NCBI GenBank assembly: GCA_026003075.1
Contig: BPGO01000002.1
Span: 1-64,000 of the forward strand
Origin: Fimbriimonadales bacterium
GTDB lineage: Bacteria > Armatimonadota > Fimbriimonadia > Fimbriimonadales > GBS-DC
DNA length: 64,000 nt
Direction of reading: 5' to 3'
Shown in pieces: positions 17,350 through 25,573 of the stretch. A program made the translations under genes and the position numbers. The notes below the pieces were generated by a model. It saw nothing but the letters and a program-made list of their open reading frames with translations. It was not told where the DNA came from and did not search any database. Within the stretch, counting starts at the first letter, position 1; the number at the start of each line of letters is the position of its first letter.

Positions 17350-18774
17350 GTGAGAACGAAACTCATCCGCGGGGGGCTAACCGTGTTGGCGCTTGGGCTG
17401 ATGTTCGCCAGCGGGTGGCTGACCCGCAATCTGATGGCAACCCTACTGTTGAAGCGTGGTTCGGAAGTGGTGGTTCAGCGCGATTTCGCGCCTGCACTTG
17501 CCGATGCGCGGAATCCCGCGCCGAACCTTCAAGTCTCGGAACCATCGATGGTGGGCTTATATAACCGAGTGTTCAGTCTTGTGCGCGACGAGTATGTGGA
17601 GTCTGTAGACCCTGAAAAATTAGCGCACGGTTCGCTGGATGCACTGCTGGCATCGCTCAACGACACACGCTCGCAATTCCTGCGTCCCGAGCAACGCGAG
17701 CAGTTTACCCGCGCCCTCAACGGCGAGATTCAGGGAATCGGCGCGGTGCTGACCATCGTCAACCGCAAGACAACACTGCGCGTGGGCAATGAAACCACGC
17801 CCTTAGAGCAGAACCTGCTGCAGGTCGTCGCCGTTGTGCCCGGCTCGCCCGCTGAGAAAGCAGGACTGAAGCAGGGTGATGTGATTGACGCCATCGGCGA
17901 GCGGTGGATTATTTCGGAAGACCCATTTGCAGAAATCACACAACTGCAGCGCATGCACAGCCCACGCGAGCAGATTCGCGAAGCGAGCGAACGCGCCCGC
18001 CAGCGACTGCAAAACAGCATCACGCTGAGCGAAGCAATCCAGCGACTTAGCCAGAACCCGAAAGACGCGAAGGAAGCCAAACCGCTCCAACTGACGGTTA
18101 AGCGGGGTGGGCAGACGCTGAAACTGGAAGTTGCCCGCGCCACGACCAAAGTGCGCCCGCTGGAGTATCGGCTGCTGCAGAACCGTTGGGGCTACCTGCG
18201 TCCGAACCTGCTGAACGCCGCAGCGGCGCGCGAGTTCGCCAACGCCCTGCGCACCCTCAAACAGGGCGGCGCGAAAGGGCTGATTATCGACCTGCGCGGC
18301 GTCGCCATCGGACAGCAGGAACCGATGCTGCAGCTCTTAAGCCCCATCGCCACCAAGCGACAGGTCGCTCAAATCGAGTATCGCGAGGGCAAGACCTACA
18401 AAAAACGCCCGTTGAACCTGCCCAAAGCGCCGCAACCCATCAACCTGCCCATTGCCGTCTTGGTGGATCGGGGCACTTACAACATTGCAGAAGTGACCGC
18501 ACTGGCAATTCGGCAGACCGCCCGAGCGCGGATGTTCGGGATGCCCACCTTCGGTGAGGCGTCACAGACGAACCTCTATCAACTCAAAGATGGCTCCGGT
18601 TTCACCCTGACGGTGGGACGCTACTTGGGCGTCAACGGCACGAAGTTCCATCAGCAGGGGGTGCAGCCCGATGAACGCATCGCTGTGGAGCCGCGCATGC
18701 GCGGGCAACTCGGCGGCGACCCCGCTCTGGAACGCGCACTGAAATGGCTTTCCACACAGGAGAAAAAATCATGA
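17350..18774 (+). CDS. S41-like peptidase homologue lacking catalytic residues
   Basis: 474 residues from a GTG with GGAGG 8 nt upstream and TACAAT at 17322-17327; an ATG at 17260 is in frame but has a poor site. One N-terminal membrane segment, the CtpA-type N-terminal region, a PDZ domain (about 120-270: VVPGSPAEKAGLKQGDVIDA) and a tail-peptidase fold (residues 300-470). Compared with its neighbour, the Ser of GSASASE aligns to Asn in RGTYNIAE, and the Lys of EDSFGKG aligns to Glu in MPTFGEA. So the Ser-Lys dyad is absent. It overlaps the active paralogue by ATGA. A regulatory or scaffolding partner is inference. Confidence 0.85.
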   Translation: MRTKLIRGGLTVLALGLMFASGWLTRNLMATLLLKRGSEVVVQRDFAPALADARNPAPNLQVSEPSMVGLYNRVFSLVRDEYVESVDPEKLAHGSLDALLASLNDTRSQFLRPEQREQFTRALNGEIQGIGAVLTIVNRKTTLRVGNETTPLEQNLLQVVAVVPGSPAEKAGLKQGDVIDAIGERWIISEDPFAEITQLQRMHSPREQIREASERARQRLQNSITLSEAIQRLSQNPKDAKEAKPLQLTVKRGGQTLKLEVARATTKVRPLEYRLLQNRWGYLRPNLLNAAAAREFANALRTLKQGGAKGLIIDLRGVAIGQQEPMLQLLSPIATKRQVAQIEYREGKTYKKRPLNLPKAPQPINLPIAVLVDRGTYNIAEVTALAIRQTARARMFGMPTFGEASQTNLYQLKDGSGFTLTVGRYLGVNGTKFHQQGVQPDERIAVEPRMRGQLGGDPALERALKWLSTQEKKS

Positions 18775-20093
18775 GAGAACGCGGACGCGCTTGGGTTTAC
18801 CTGTTGATTCTGATGCCCGGCATGTTCCTCGCCGGTTTTCTGGGCGCAGAGGGCTACGCCGCACTCACTCGCTCGCCGGTAGCCTTGCTCGGCACGCCGC
18901 TGCTGAGCGCGCCTTTCACCCGCGAACCGTTGGATCCGACGGATGCCTTCCGCAGTGCGCTGGCAGAGGTCGAAGCGCATTACTACGGCACGCCACCGCC
19001 TATCGATAAACTCACCTACACCAGTATCGAGGGCATGCTGGGGGTACTCGGCGATCCCTACACGCGCTTCATGGACCCCGATGCTTTCCGCCGTATGCAG
19101 GAAGACACGCAAGGGAGCTTCACCGGCATTGGCGCCTTGCTGGAAGACGCGCCTGGCGGCGCACGCATCGTGCGTCCCTTGCCCAATAGCCCTGCATCCA
19201 AGGCGGGCTTGAAACCAGGCGACATTATCGTCGCCGTCGACGGGAAGAGCCTCGAGCGCGTTGCCCTCGACGACGCCGTGCGCATGATTCGCGGTCCACG
19301 CTTTACCGATGTGAGACTCACCATTCGGCGCGACGGCGTGGAAGCACCGTTCACGGTCACCATCCGCCGCGACCTCGTGGAAAGCCCGACGGTCGATGTC
19401 TACATGGAAGATGACGAGAACAAGATCTACCGCATCTGGCTGCAAAACTTCAGCGAGAAAGCCCCGACGCTGTTAGACCGCGCCCTGAACGAGATCAAGC
19501 AAAACGGTGGACGCGCCCTTATCTTAGACCTGCGCGCGAATCCCGGAGGTCTGCTTGACGCCGCGATTGAGGTCGCCAGCCGCTTCATTCCGGGCGATCA
19601 GGTGGTGGTCAGTATCGTCGGGCGTCAGGGCTTGCTGGAGCGACGCTACACGCTGCGCGGACGCTACCGCGACCTCGATATGCCCATAGTAGTTCTCATC
19701 AACGGCGGCAGCGCCAGCGCATCGGAAATCGTGGCGGGCGCACTACGCGACCACAAAATCGCCCCGCTGATTGGCGAGGACTCGTTCGGCAAGGGCTTGG
19801 TGCAAACCGTTATCCCTACCTCGCAAAATACCGCGGTCGCCATCACCACTGCGAAGTACCTTACGCCGAACGGCACCGACCTGAACGCCAAAGTGGTGGA
19901 CGGCAAGCGTGTCGGCGGTCTCAAACCCGATATCGAGGTCAAAAACCCCGAAGACTGGCGTATGACCGAAGAGGACAAAGCACGCGACTTGCAACTGCAA
20001 AAAGCCCTCCAGGTACTCCGCGAAAAGCTGCAAACATCCAAACAAGGCAACGGCGTGCTGCGCGCCCAAAATAACTCGGAGGTGAACCGATGA
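18771..20093 (+). CDS. S41 family carboxyl-terminal processing peptidase
   Basis: 440 residues, start ATG with AGGAG 7 nt upstream. An N-terminal membrane segment directs it to the periplasm. A PDZ domain (about 115-205, PNSPASKAGLKPGDIIVAVDG) is followed by the tail-specific peptidase domain with the nucleophile Ser316 in GGSASASE and the general base Lys341 in GEDSFGKG. The family trims or degrades envelope proteins from the C-terminus. It is translationally coupled to the inactive homologue before it and to rpiB after it. Confidence 0.9.
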   Translation: MRERGRAWVYLLILMPGMFLAGFLGAEGYAALTRSPVALLGTPLLSAPFTREPLDPTDAFRSALAEVEAHYYGTPPPIDKLTYTSIEGMLGVLGDPYTRFMDPDAFRRMQEDTQGSFTGIGALLEDAPGGARIVRPLPNSPASKAGLKPGDIIVAVDGKSLERVALDDAVRMIRGPRFTDVRLTIRRDGVEAPFTVTIRRDLVESPTVDVYMEDDENKIYRIWLQNFSEKAPTLLDRALNEIKQNGGRALILDLRANPGGLLDAAIEVASRFIPGDQVVVSIVGRQGLLERRYTLRGRYRDLDMPIVVLINGGSASASEIVAGALRDHKIAPLIGEDSFGKGLVQTVIPTSQNTAVAITTAKYLTPNGTDLNAKVVDGKRVGGLKPDIEVKNPEDWRMTEEDKARDLQLQKALQVLREKLQTSKQGNGVLRAQNNSEVNR

Positions 20094-20563
20094 TTCTCTA
20101 CATCGGTGCGGATCACGCGGGCTACCCATTGAAGGAATACCTGAAAAACCACCTGCAGCAACAGGGCTACGAAATCCTCGATGTCGGTGTCCACTCGGAA
20201 ATCCCGGCGGATTATCCCGATATCGCACATACGCTCACCGCGCAGTTAGTGCACGAGACTCGCCCTGCGTTGGGGATTCTGATTTGCGGCACGGGGATCG
20301 GCATGTGTATCGCTGCGAATAAGCGTCCGGGCATTCGCGCCGCCAACGCCAGCGAACCGGTCTCTGCTGCGCTCGCCCGCGAGCATAACAACGCGAACAT
20401 TATCTGCCTGGGTGCGCGCGTGGTCGGTCCGGAACTGGCTCGCGCGACGGTGGAGGCCTTTCTGCGTACGGGCTTCAGCCCCGAAGAGCGCCACCATCGG
20501 CGCGTGCAGAAACTGGAACTGTCTGGAGGTGACCTTAAATCCCACACCGAGCCACTGAAATAG
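20090..20563 (+). CDS. rpiB: Ribose-5-phosphate isomerase B
   Basis: 157 residues with RpiB/LacAB signatures: [17 protein letters not shown] at the N-terminus, the DYPDIAH segment, and the catalytic-site loop [15 protein letters not shown]. It interconverts ribose-5-phosphate and ribulose-5-phosphate in the pentose phosphate pathway. Ribosome site GGAGG lies 7 nt before the ATG, and the ATG overlaps the peptidase stop codon. Confidence 0.94.
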   Translation: MILYIGADHAGYPLKEYLKNHLQQQGYEILDVGVHSEIPADYPDIAHTLTAQLVHETRPALGILICGTGIGMCIAANKRPGIRAANASEPVSAALAREHNNANIICLGARVVGPELARATVEAFLRTGFSPEERHHRRVQKLELSGGDLKSHTEPLK

Positions 20564-20586
20564 GTCAGGCGGAGCGCGCGATTCTC

Positions 20587-21801
20587 GTGTTTTGCCACCA
20601 CGAGGCGCATGAGGAAGCCTACTGGAGCGATGAGATGCGCGCGCTCGCCCAGTCCGCAGGCGTGCGTATCGTCGCCGAAACTCGCCAGAAACGCCACTTC
20701 CCCGATGTCGCCACTTATGTCGGCAAAGGGAAAGCCGAAGAGCTTTTCCAGCTCGCCCGCGAACACGAGGCGGATGTCATCCTGTTCGATGTGGAGTTGA
20801 ACCCCGTACAGCAGCGCAACCTCGAACAGATTACGCAGACCCGCGTGCTGGATCGCACGCAACTGATTCTGGACATCTTCGCGCAGCGGGCGCGCTCACG
20901 CGAAGGCGCGCTGCAGGTTGAACTCGCGCAACTGCTCTACCTGATGCCTCGCTTATCCGGTAAAGGGACGGCGCTCTCGCGGCTTGGCGGTGGCATCGGC
21001 ACCCGCGGACCGGGCGAGACGAAACTGGAGATTGATAAACGCCGGATACGCGAACGCGTTGCCCATCTGCGCCACGAAATCGAAGAAATTCGCCGCCAGC
21101 GCGTTCACCAACGCAGCTCGCGGCGCAAACTGCCTTTCCCCAGCGGCGCCATCGTCGGCTATACCAACGCGGGCAAGTCCACGCTGCTCAATGTGCTGTC
21201 AGGCGCGCAGACCTATGTGGACAATCGCGTGTTCGCCACGCTGGATCCCACCACGCGGCGCGTCGTACTGCCTGACGGCTGGTCCGTACTGCTGACCGAC
21301 ACCGTCGGCTTCGTGGAGAACCTGCCCCCGATGCTGCTGGAGGCGTTCTACGCCACGCTCGAAGAGGTACGCGAGGCGGACTTCCTAATCCATGTCATCG
21401 ACATCTCCAGCCCGCATTGGGAACTGCAACGCGACGCCGTCGAGACGACCCTGGTGGAGCTGCAAGCCGACCAGAAGCCCGTAATCACGGTATTCAACAA
21501 AGCCGACTGCGTGCGTGATACGGCGGCGCTGCGCCGCGTCGTCGCCGAGACGCCCAACTCGGTCTACATTTCGGCGCGGCTGGCGCAGGGCATTCCGCAC
21601 CTGATGGATCGCATCGTCGCAACCGTGCAGGGGATGTTGGTCAGCGTCGATGTGTGGCTTCCCTACGAAGCGACGGCTCTGCTTGCCGAGTGCTACGAGT
21701 ATGGGCGTGTGCTGTCCGTAGACTATCACGAGGAGGCTATCCACCTTCGGGCGCAGGTCATCCCGTCGGTGGCAGCACGGCTTAGAGAGAGCCAGAAGTA
21801 G
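20587..21801 (+). CDS. hflX: Ribosome-associated GTPase HflX
   Basis: At least 404 residues. The N-terminal HflX domain ends in [15 protein letters not shown] and a coiled segment. The G domain follows: GYTNAGKST (G1), DTVGF (G3), NKAD (G4). HflX splits or rescues stalled ribosomes. The start listed is the first canonical codon (GTG), but it cuts into the conserved first strand (ERAILV). The frame stays open back to an ATC at 20539 that has GGAGGTGA ideally spaced upstream, inside the end of rpiB. The real start may be that non-standard codon. Confidence 0.93.
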   Translation: MFCHHEAHEEAYWSDEMRALAQSAGVRIVAETRQKRHFPDVATYVGKGKAEELFQLAREHEADVILFDVELNPVQQRNLEQITQTRVLDRTQLILDIFAQRARSREGALQVELAQLLYLMPRLSGKGTALSRLGGGIGTRGPGETKLEIDKRRIRERVAHLRHEIEEIRRQRVHQRSSRRKLPFPSGAIVGYTNAGKSTLLNVLSGAQTYVDNRVFATLDPTTRRVVLPDGWSVLLTDTVGFVENLPPMLLEAFYATLEEVREADFLIHVIDISSPHWELQRDAVETTLVELQADQKPVITVFNKADCVRDTAALRRVVAETPNSVYISARLAQGIPHLMDRIVATVQGMLVSVDVWLPYEATALLAECYEYGRVLSVDYHEEAIHLRAQVIPSVAARLRESQK

Positions 21802-21810
21802 CATCGCGCT

Positions 21811-22084
21811 GCGGTCGCGCACTGGCTGTCGACGGCGCCTTACACGGCGTCGCGCCGCTACCCGCTCCCATCGGGGGGCTTACGGCACACGGGGAAACGA
21901 CTTACCGTTGCTTCCTTCCGGACCTGGCGGGGTTCACCGTCCCTCCGTTGCGTAAGTCCCGATGATCAACACGGGCGCGTACGCGCGTTTCGCGCAGACC
22001 GTCCCGCCTCGAGCCAGAGTTCAGCCCTGCTATGGCGGATTGCAGGTACAGGGAACCGCCAGCTCCCCGCTTAGCGCGACCGCG
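21811..22084 (-). ncRNA. ffs: Signal recognition particle RNA, large bacterial type
   Basis: The minus strand holds the SRP S-domain hallmark GCCAGGTCCGGAAGGAAGCA (about 21912-21929) inside a hairpin closed by ACTTACG/CGTAAG. The 5' part has the Alu-type segment CTGTACCTGCAATCCGCC, as in large SRP RNAs. The outer ends pair perfectly: GCGGTCGCGC (5', to about 22083) with GCGCGACCGC (3', 21811-21820). Length is about 270 nt, against about 100 nt for 4.5S-type RNAs. A -10 (TACAAT) lies 6 nt before the 5' end. Confidence 0.9.
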
Positions 22085-22090
22085 AAGTCA

Positions 22091-22096
22091 ATTGTA
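22091..22096 (-). promoter_or_regulatory. -10 element of SRP RNA
   Basis: TACAAT on the minus strand, placing transcription start at about 22084, exactly where the terminal helix of the RNA begins. No good -35 was found (TTTTGG, 16 bp upstream, is weak). Confidence 0.6.
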
Positions 22097-22168
22097 CCCG
22101 AACGCAGGACTCCCAAAACGATTCCGCACGTGGGGTATTATATTGCTTAGGAATTTCAGGGGGACTCT

Positions 22169-22990
22169 ATGATACGACAGAAATTAGGTCAGTTCACCCA
22201 TTGGTGGAACATTGCGAAGGAACTTTCGCCGAAGCAGGTGGAACTCGAGCTGCTAACACCGTTCCGAATCGCGTTGGTGGGACATCCGGATCGCGTGGAA
22301 GCGGTGTGGCGTGTGCTGATGAACGGCGCAAGCCCGACGCAGCTGCAGACCGCTGCCGAATATGTCAAACGATTCAACGCGCCCGTGAACGAAGAGTTCG
22401 ACTTCGTATTGGGCTGCGACGCGCTGGAAGTGCCGCAGGATGCCATCGAGGCGATTGTCGACCACTTTCAAAAACACGATTTTCCACTGATTGCGCTGGC
22501 ACGGGTGTTGCCTGGTACGCGCGAGCTGGTGGTGAATCGGCTCATCGAGGATGTCGCGTCGCTGAATGCGGGGCTGGCGATGATGTCGGCGTTGCCATCG
22601 ATCTTCCCGTTGCTGGGGTTGCTCGCACCGCCTGCTGCTGTGGCAGATATAGTCTTGCTGACCAAGAACCAGCTGCTCATGGTGCTGCGCGTCGCGGCGG
22701 CGTTCGGCAAGCCACCCGATTGGAAAAAGCGTCTCCCGGAGTTGGCGAGCGTGCTGGGCGCGGCGTTTGGCTGGCGTGCGGTGGCGCGTCAACTGGTCGG
22801 CTTCGTGCCCGGCGGCGTCGGCATGGTCGTCAAAGGCATGATTGCCTACGCAGGGACGCTCACCGTCGGACGCGCTGCGGCATGGTTCTACGCCACTGGC
22901 AAATCGCCCAGCCAAGCGGAGCGCGAACGGCTCTATAGGCAGGCATGGGAAGAGGCACGCGAAAAAAGCCAACAGTGGAATAAACCGTGA
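22169..22990 (+). CDS. DUF697/YcjF-like membrane-associated protein
   Basis: 273 residues; AGGGGGA 5 nt before the ATG and a TATTAT -10 at 22137-22142. The first 100 residues look like a worn-down P-loop GTPase (FRIALVGHPDRVEAV where GxxxxGKS would be), so nucleotide binding is doubtful. The C-terminal half has two hydrophobic helices and the pattern of DUF697 (LLTKNQLLMVLRVAAAFG, then ELASVLGAAFGWRAVARQL). Such domains accompany YcjF/Era-like GTPases at membranes. It overlaps the M16 peptidase gene (GTGA). Confidence 0.7.
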   Translation: MIRQKLGQFTHWWNIAKELSPKQVELELLTPFRIALVGHPDRVEAVWRVLMNGASPTQLQTAAEYVKRFNAPVNEEFDFVLGCDALEVPQDAIEAIVDHFQKHDFPLIALARVLPGTRELVVNRLIEDVASLNAGLAMMSALPSIFPLLGLLAPPAAVADIVLLTKNQLLMVLRVAAAFGKPPDWKKRLPELASVLGAAFGWRAVARQLVGFVPGGVGMVVKGMIAYAGTLTVGRAAAWFYATGKSPSQAERERLYRQAWEEAREKSQQWNKP

Positions 22991-25572
22991 CGAAGGCGTA
23001 CCTCATCGTCCTCACTATCGGGCTACTGATAAGCAGGGGGTGGGGCGCTCCCACCCCCGAAATCACGCAGCTCGCTAACGGTACCGAGATCATCGTAGAA
23101 CGAATCCCCAACGCGCCACTCACGACCATCGAGGTCTGGATACGCGCCGGCGTCGCAAACGAGACGCCCGCCACCTCAGGGGTCGCTCACCTACTGGAAC
23201 ATCTCATCTTCAAAGGCACTGCGGCGCTGCCGCCGGGCACGCTGGATGCCGCATTCGAACAGGTAGGTGGGATCCTGGACGCCACCACTGAACGCGACTG
23301 GACACGCTACCGCGCCAGCGTGCTTCCAGAACACTGGCAAGAACCGCTCCAAGCCCTCCTCCGCTGCCTGCAGAACCCCACCTTAGACGAGAAGCAATTA
23401 GAAACGGAGCGACGCCTCATCCTGAACGACGAATACGCGCTCCATCGCGCCGACCCGATACGCCCCGCACGCTACGCGCTCTTCGCCGAGGCGTTTCCGA
23501 ACCATCCTTACGGCTTACCGCTCTTGGGCGACCCTGCAACTCTGATGCGCCACGATGTTCAAACCGTGCGCGAGTTTCACCAGAGGCACTATCTTCCAGA
23601 GCGTATGATTATCATCGTTGTCGGCGCGGCGCAACGGGAAGCGGTGCAAAAGGTTGTGGAATCCGTATGGCGCAGTAGCGCCCCCCCAGCGGATACAGGT
23701 GCGAGGCTTGGGGTCGGGGATACCCCCGTGCCTGTCTCGTCGCGCCCGCCCTCCTCCTCTCCCAGCTTGCGGGAGAATGCGTCAGGGGACGCGGGCAAAC
23801 GCATCACGGTCGCCCACGATTCGTGGCTCGCCTTCGGAATACGAACGCCCCCCGCAAGCGACATCGACGCTTGGCTCTGCGCCGAAATCGTTCGGATTGC
23901 GTTGGCAGAGCCGTATCGCGGACTGCTCTATGAAGGCGACGGTGCGCTACCCTTCGGGCGATTGCAGAGCGAGTACCTGCCGCGGGTGGAAGGGAGCCTG
24001 CTCGCCTTCTATGCTCTGCCGCCCGTGGAAGCCGATGCGCAGTGGCAGGCGACAACCCGACGGCGTTTTGAACGCGCCCTTGAAAGAATTGCCGAAGGCA
24101 ACGCCCGAATCGCTCTGGAGCAAGCGCGCGCCATCGCGTTAGCACGGCATGAGAGCGCGATGCGCAACCCGCTGGAACGGGCACGCTGGTACGGACTCTG
24201 CGCTGTGCTGCAACTCCCCCTCTCGCCCGACGAGTACGCCGCCCGCCTCAAAAATCTGCCCGTGGAGCAGGTCGAAGCGTTCGTCAGGGCCAGGACGGGG
24301 GTACCCTCCCACTCCGAGACCGCCATCAGCAACGCCCCCACCCAACGCCCATTTCCAACGCTTAGGGGGAACCCACTGCACTCTCGTGTGGCTGCTGTCG
24401 CGTCCTCAACGCGCTCTGTCGCCGTGCGCCAGCGATTGGCGAACGGGCTGCGCGTCGTTGCCGTTTCCGCCCCAGATGCCGAGGGCGTCGTCCTCCATGT
24501 CGTTGTGGGGCACACACTGGGCGAATCCGCCGCGGCAGGCGAGCTGACCACACGCATGCTGTTCGGCGAGACCCAAAACGAGACCGAACGCACGCTCGCG
24601 ATGCGCATCGCCCGCTCAGGCGGCAGCCTAAGCGTGGAGTGGACACCCGCCGGGACTCGGATTACCGCGTTCGCCCGACCCGACTCGGTAGTGAACTGCC
24701 TCGCGCTGCTCAAGGAGGCATTGCTCCGTGCGGAGTTCACCGACACAGCCCTCCAACGCGCCCTCCAACAAGCGCTCTACGACCGCCAATACCGCGAAGG
24801 CGCCTCCGCATGGCGACTGGGAGCAGCCCTGATAGACGCTTACGGCAGCGAAGAATCGCTCAGGGGCGTCTCGATTAGTGCCGTCCGCGCCTACTATCAG
24901 CAACACTATCGCCCGGAAAACACCGTGATTGTCGCAGCGGGCAACCTCCCGTTAGAACGGCTGATTGAGATGGTGCAATCGTTCTGGGGCAGTGCGTGGG
25001 AGCAGCCACCCACCCCAAGAACACACGAATCGCCGACGGAGAGCAAGCTGCGCATCGGCGCGATTACCGACTCACACGGCTGTGCCTACACAGGCTACGC
25101 TTGGGCAGCGGATGTGGCGTCGCCCTCGGATTACTATGCCTTGCTCGCGCTGCAGTTCCTGCTGATGGAAGGGAAACGGGCGCGCATGTTCGTCGCTGCC
25201 CGCGAGCAGCAGGGCATGGGCTACGCACTCATCGCAGAAACCGCTTTGGGGAAAGGGTTTGCGCTCGGCTTCGGCGCAACGCAAACGGGCAAAACCCCCT
25301 TGCCTCAAAGCCTCGTGCAAGGGGCACTGCGAGAGCCCCTCCAGCCGAACGAGTGGCAACGCACGCAGCAGCTTCTGCGTGGCGAATGGGAACGGCTCCG
25401 TCTGAGCTTGCACACCTTCACGGCAGCGCTGGCGTGGGCAGAGCTGAGCGGGCTGGGCTACGAAACCGTGTGGAACGCGCCCGACATCCTCAACACGCTG
25501 TCGCTGGAGTCGGTCGAAGCGCAACGCCAACGCCTGGTGCAACGCGCCTTCGCCAACAGCCGCGCCCGATAG
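22987..25572 (+). CDS. Two-domain M16 zinc peptidase, secreted
   Basis: 861 residues from a GTG overlapping the previous stop. Signal peptide (1-20), then an M16 domain with the inverted zinc site His68-x-x-Glu71-His72 (HLLEH) and the distal Glu149 (NDEYA). A second, non-catalytic M16-like half runs from about residue 480. Two Pro/Ser-rich inserts (about 23690-23800 and 24290-24400) interrupt the fold, resemble non-coding repeat DNA read in frame, and are absent from typical members. It probably degrades peptides in the periplasm. It converges with the ABC exporter, one base apart. Confidence 0.88.
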   Translation: MTKAYLIVLTIGLLISRGWGAPTPEITQLANGTEIIVERIPNAPLTTIEVWIRAGVANETPATSGVAHLLEHLIFKGTAALPPGTLDAAFEQVGGILDATTERDWTRYRASVLPEHWQEPLQALLRCLQNPTLDEKQLETERRLILNDEYALHRADPIRPARYALFAEAFPNHPYGLPLLGDPATLMRHDVQTVREFHQRHYLPERMIIIVVGAAQREAVQKVVESVWRSSAPPADTGARLGVGDTPVPVSSRPPSSSPSLRENASGDAGKRITVAHDSWLAFGIRTPPASDIDAWLCAEIVRIALAEPYRGLLYEGDGALPFGRLQSEYLPRVEGSLLAFYALPPVEADAQWQATTRRRFERALERIAEGNARIALEQARAIALARHESAMRNPLERARWYGLCAVLQLPLSPDEYAARLKNLPVEQVEAFVRARTGVPSHSETAISNAPTQRPFPTLRGNPLHSRVAAVASSTRSVAVRQRLANGLRVVAVSAPDAEGVVLHVVVGHTLGESAAAGELTTRMLFGETQNETERTLAMRIARSGGSLSVEWTPAGTRITAFARPDSVVNCLALLKEALLRAEFTDTALQRALQQALYDRQYREGASAWRLGAALIDAYGSEESLRGVSISAVRAYYQQHYRPENTVIVAAGNLPLERLIEMVQSFWGSAWEQPPTPRTHESPTESKLRIGAITDSHGCAYTGYAWAADVASPSDYYALLALQFLLMEGKRARMFVAAREQQGMGYALIAETALGKGFALGFGATQTGKTPLPQSLVQGALREPLQPNEWQRTQQLLRGEWERLRLSLHTFTAALAWAELSGLGYETVWNAPDILNTLSLESVEAQRQRLVQRAFANSRAR

Positions 25573-25573
25573 G

